In this document: positions 63,312 to 64,000 of the stretch, in pieces
How the letters are laid out: the number at the start of each line of letters is the position of its first letter
How positions within the stretch are numbered: position 1 is the stretch's first letter
Assembly: GCA_965153455.1 (NCBI GenBank)
Contig: OZ234504.1
Location: 6,324,001-6,388,000 of the forward strand
DNA length: 64,000 bases
Direction of reading: 5' to 3'
DNA from: Sphagnum compactum
Taxonomy: Eukaryota; Bryophyta; Sphagnopsida; Sphagnales
The notes under the pieces: model-generated
What the model was told of the DNA's origin: nothing
What the model saw: only the letters and a program-made list of their open reading frames with translations
Database searches by the model: none
Translations under genes and position numbers: made by a program

Positions 63312-63842
63312 ACAATGGAGGAAGACGGGACGGCCGGACACCACCGCAAGAGGACAACCTTTTTCTTCTTCCTGGCATCCCCCACTTTCCATACCTTTGA
63401 CTAACGGTTCTCCAAAATCAAAGAACTCATATTGACCCTTGACCAACTATTTTCAAAAAAATCATGTACAACAATGGAGGAAGACGGGACGGCCCGGACA
63501 CCACCGCAAGAGGACAACCTTCTTCTTCTTCCGGGCATCCCCCACTTTCCACAACAATGGAGGAAGACGGGATGGCCCGGACACCACCGCAAGAGAACAA
63601 CCTTTTCAAAAAAATCATGTACAACAGTGGAGGAAGATGGGACGGCCCGGACACCACCGCAAGAGGACAACCTTCTTCTTCTTCCCGGCATCCCCCACTT
63701 TCCACAACAATGGAGGAAGACGGGACGACCCGGACACCACCGCAAGAGGACAACTTTCTTCTTCTTCCTGACATCCCCCACTTTTCACAACAATGGAGGA
63801 AGACGGGACGGCACGGACACCACCGCAAGAGGACAACCATGC
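63312..63842. repeat. Minisatellite, unit about 70-83 bp, six copies
   Basis: ACAATGGAGGAAGACGGGAC recurs at about 63312, 63471, 63554, 63624 (ACAGTGG variant), 63706 and 63788. Each copy is followed by GGACACCACCGCAAGAGGAC and usually by CTTCTTCTTCTTCC, GGCATCCCCCACTTTCCAC. It lies in the 5' region of Helitron B and gives overlapping open frames on both strands that are products of the repeat. Confidence 0.88.
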
Positions 63843-64000
63843 AAAGCTGAGTTGCATGCTGCTGCCATCCGTCCTCCTCCTCTTCCATCATGAGATTCTT
63901 CCGGGATGAAGAACTTAGATGGATGGAAGATGGGACGGATGGATGCAAAGGACGACCGGACACCACCGCAAGAGGACAAAACCTACGATATTATATATAT

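Larger units (their letters stand above)
47633..64000 (-). mobile_element. Composite Helitron B, continues past window end
   Basis: On the minus strand the element enters from beyond 64000. The last bases of the window, CGATATTATATATAT, read there as the AT-rich 5' start shared with A and C. It runs through a minisatellite (63312-63842) and about 1.05 kb of 3' sequence to a first CTAG at 61952. It then continues as five further units of 2863-2864 bp, each ending in the same 3' terminus (hairpin GTGACCTTCGGACAC on the plus strand, nine-base spacer, CTAG), the last at 47633-47636. No transposase is encoded, so movement would need proteins from elsewhere. Confidence 0.75.

Noticed and set aside
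63427-63966. Long overlapping open frames on both strands
   Set aside because: They are produced by the minisatellite, which stays open in several frames at once; no protein family is suggested.

Overview
The window looks like nuclear DNA of a land plant. It has spliced genes with GT-AG introns, a plant-type BRICK1 gene, a NASP histone chaperone gene, and a dense load of plant-type transposons (Helitrons, an hAT relic, MITEs). Much of it is AT-rich. A large-genome lineage such as a fern or other non-seed plant would fit, but the sequence alone does not fix the species. All gene models were made by eye from splice signals, codon phase and family resemblance.

Layout. 1-2147: AT-rich, no gene seen. 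2166-3911: possible Helitron on + carrying a decayed three-block gene fragment. 4228-9290: relic of an autonomous Helitron (Rep plus PIF1 helicase), broken by frameshifts and stops and interrupted by a 330-bp non-autonomous Helitron at 8508-8837. 11875-15898 (-): a THEP1/NTPCR-type nucleoside triphosphatase gene with a 16-nt microexon in its P-loop and a 4-copy tandem repeat in intron 1. 16330-16693: a MITE. 17307-20530: an element with long inverted repeats. 25390-28108: an hAT transposase relic. 28687-34269 (+): NASP, six exons, about 502 residues. 34270-38904: exon-like blocks and a dispersed motif, unresolved. 38905-40366 (-): BRICK1, two exons, 78 residues. 42090-64000: almost entirely Helitrons on the minus strand: element C (about 42090-43221), element A (44457-47632, with a captured gene fragment), and composite element B (47633 past the window end), which contains a head-to-tail array of about 5.4 copies of a 2864-bp unit.

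The three supported host genes are unrelated housekeeping functions: nucleotide hydrolysis, histone H3-H4 handling, and actin nucleation through SCAR/WAVE. NASP and BRICK1 are convergent. There is no operon-like organisation. The most unusual content is the Helitron biology: several elements share one 3' end pattern (a 15-nt hairpin, a 9-nt spacer, then CTAG or CTAA), one insertion has a readable empty site, and one element forms a near-identical tandem array with a Helitron 3' end in every unit.
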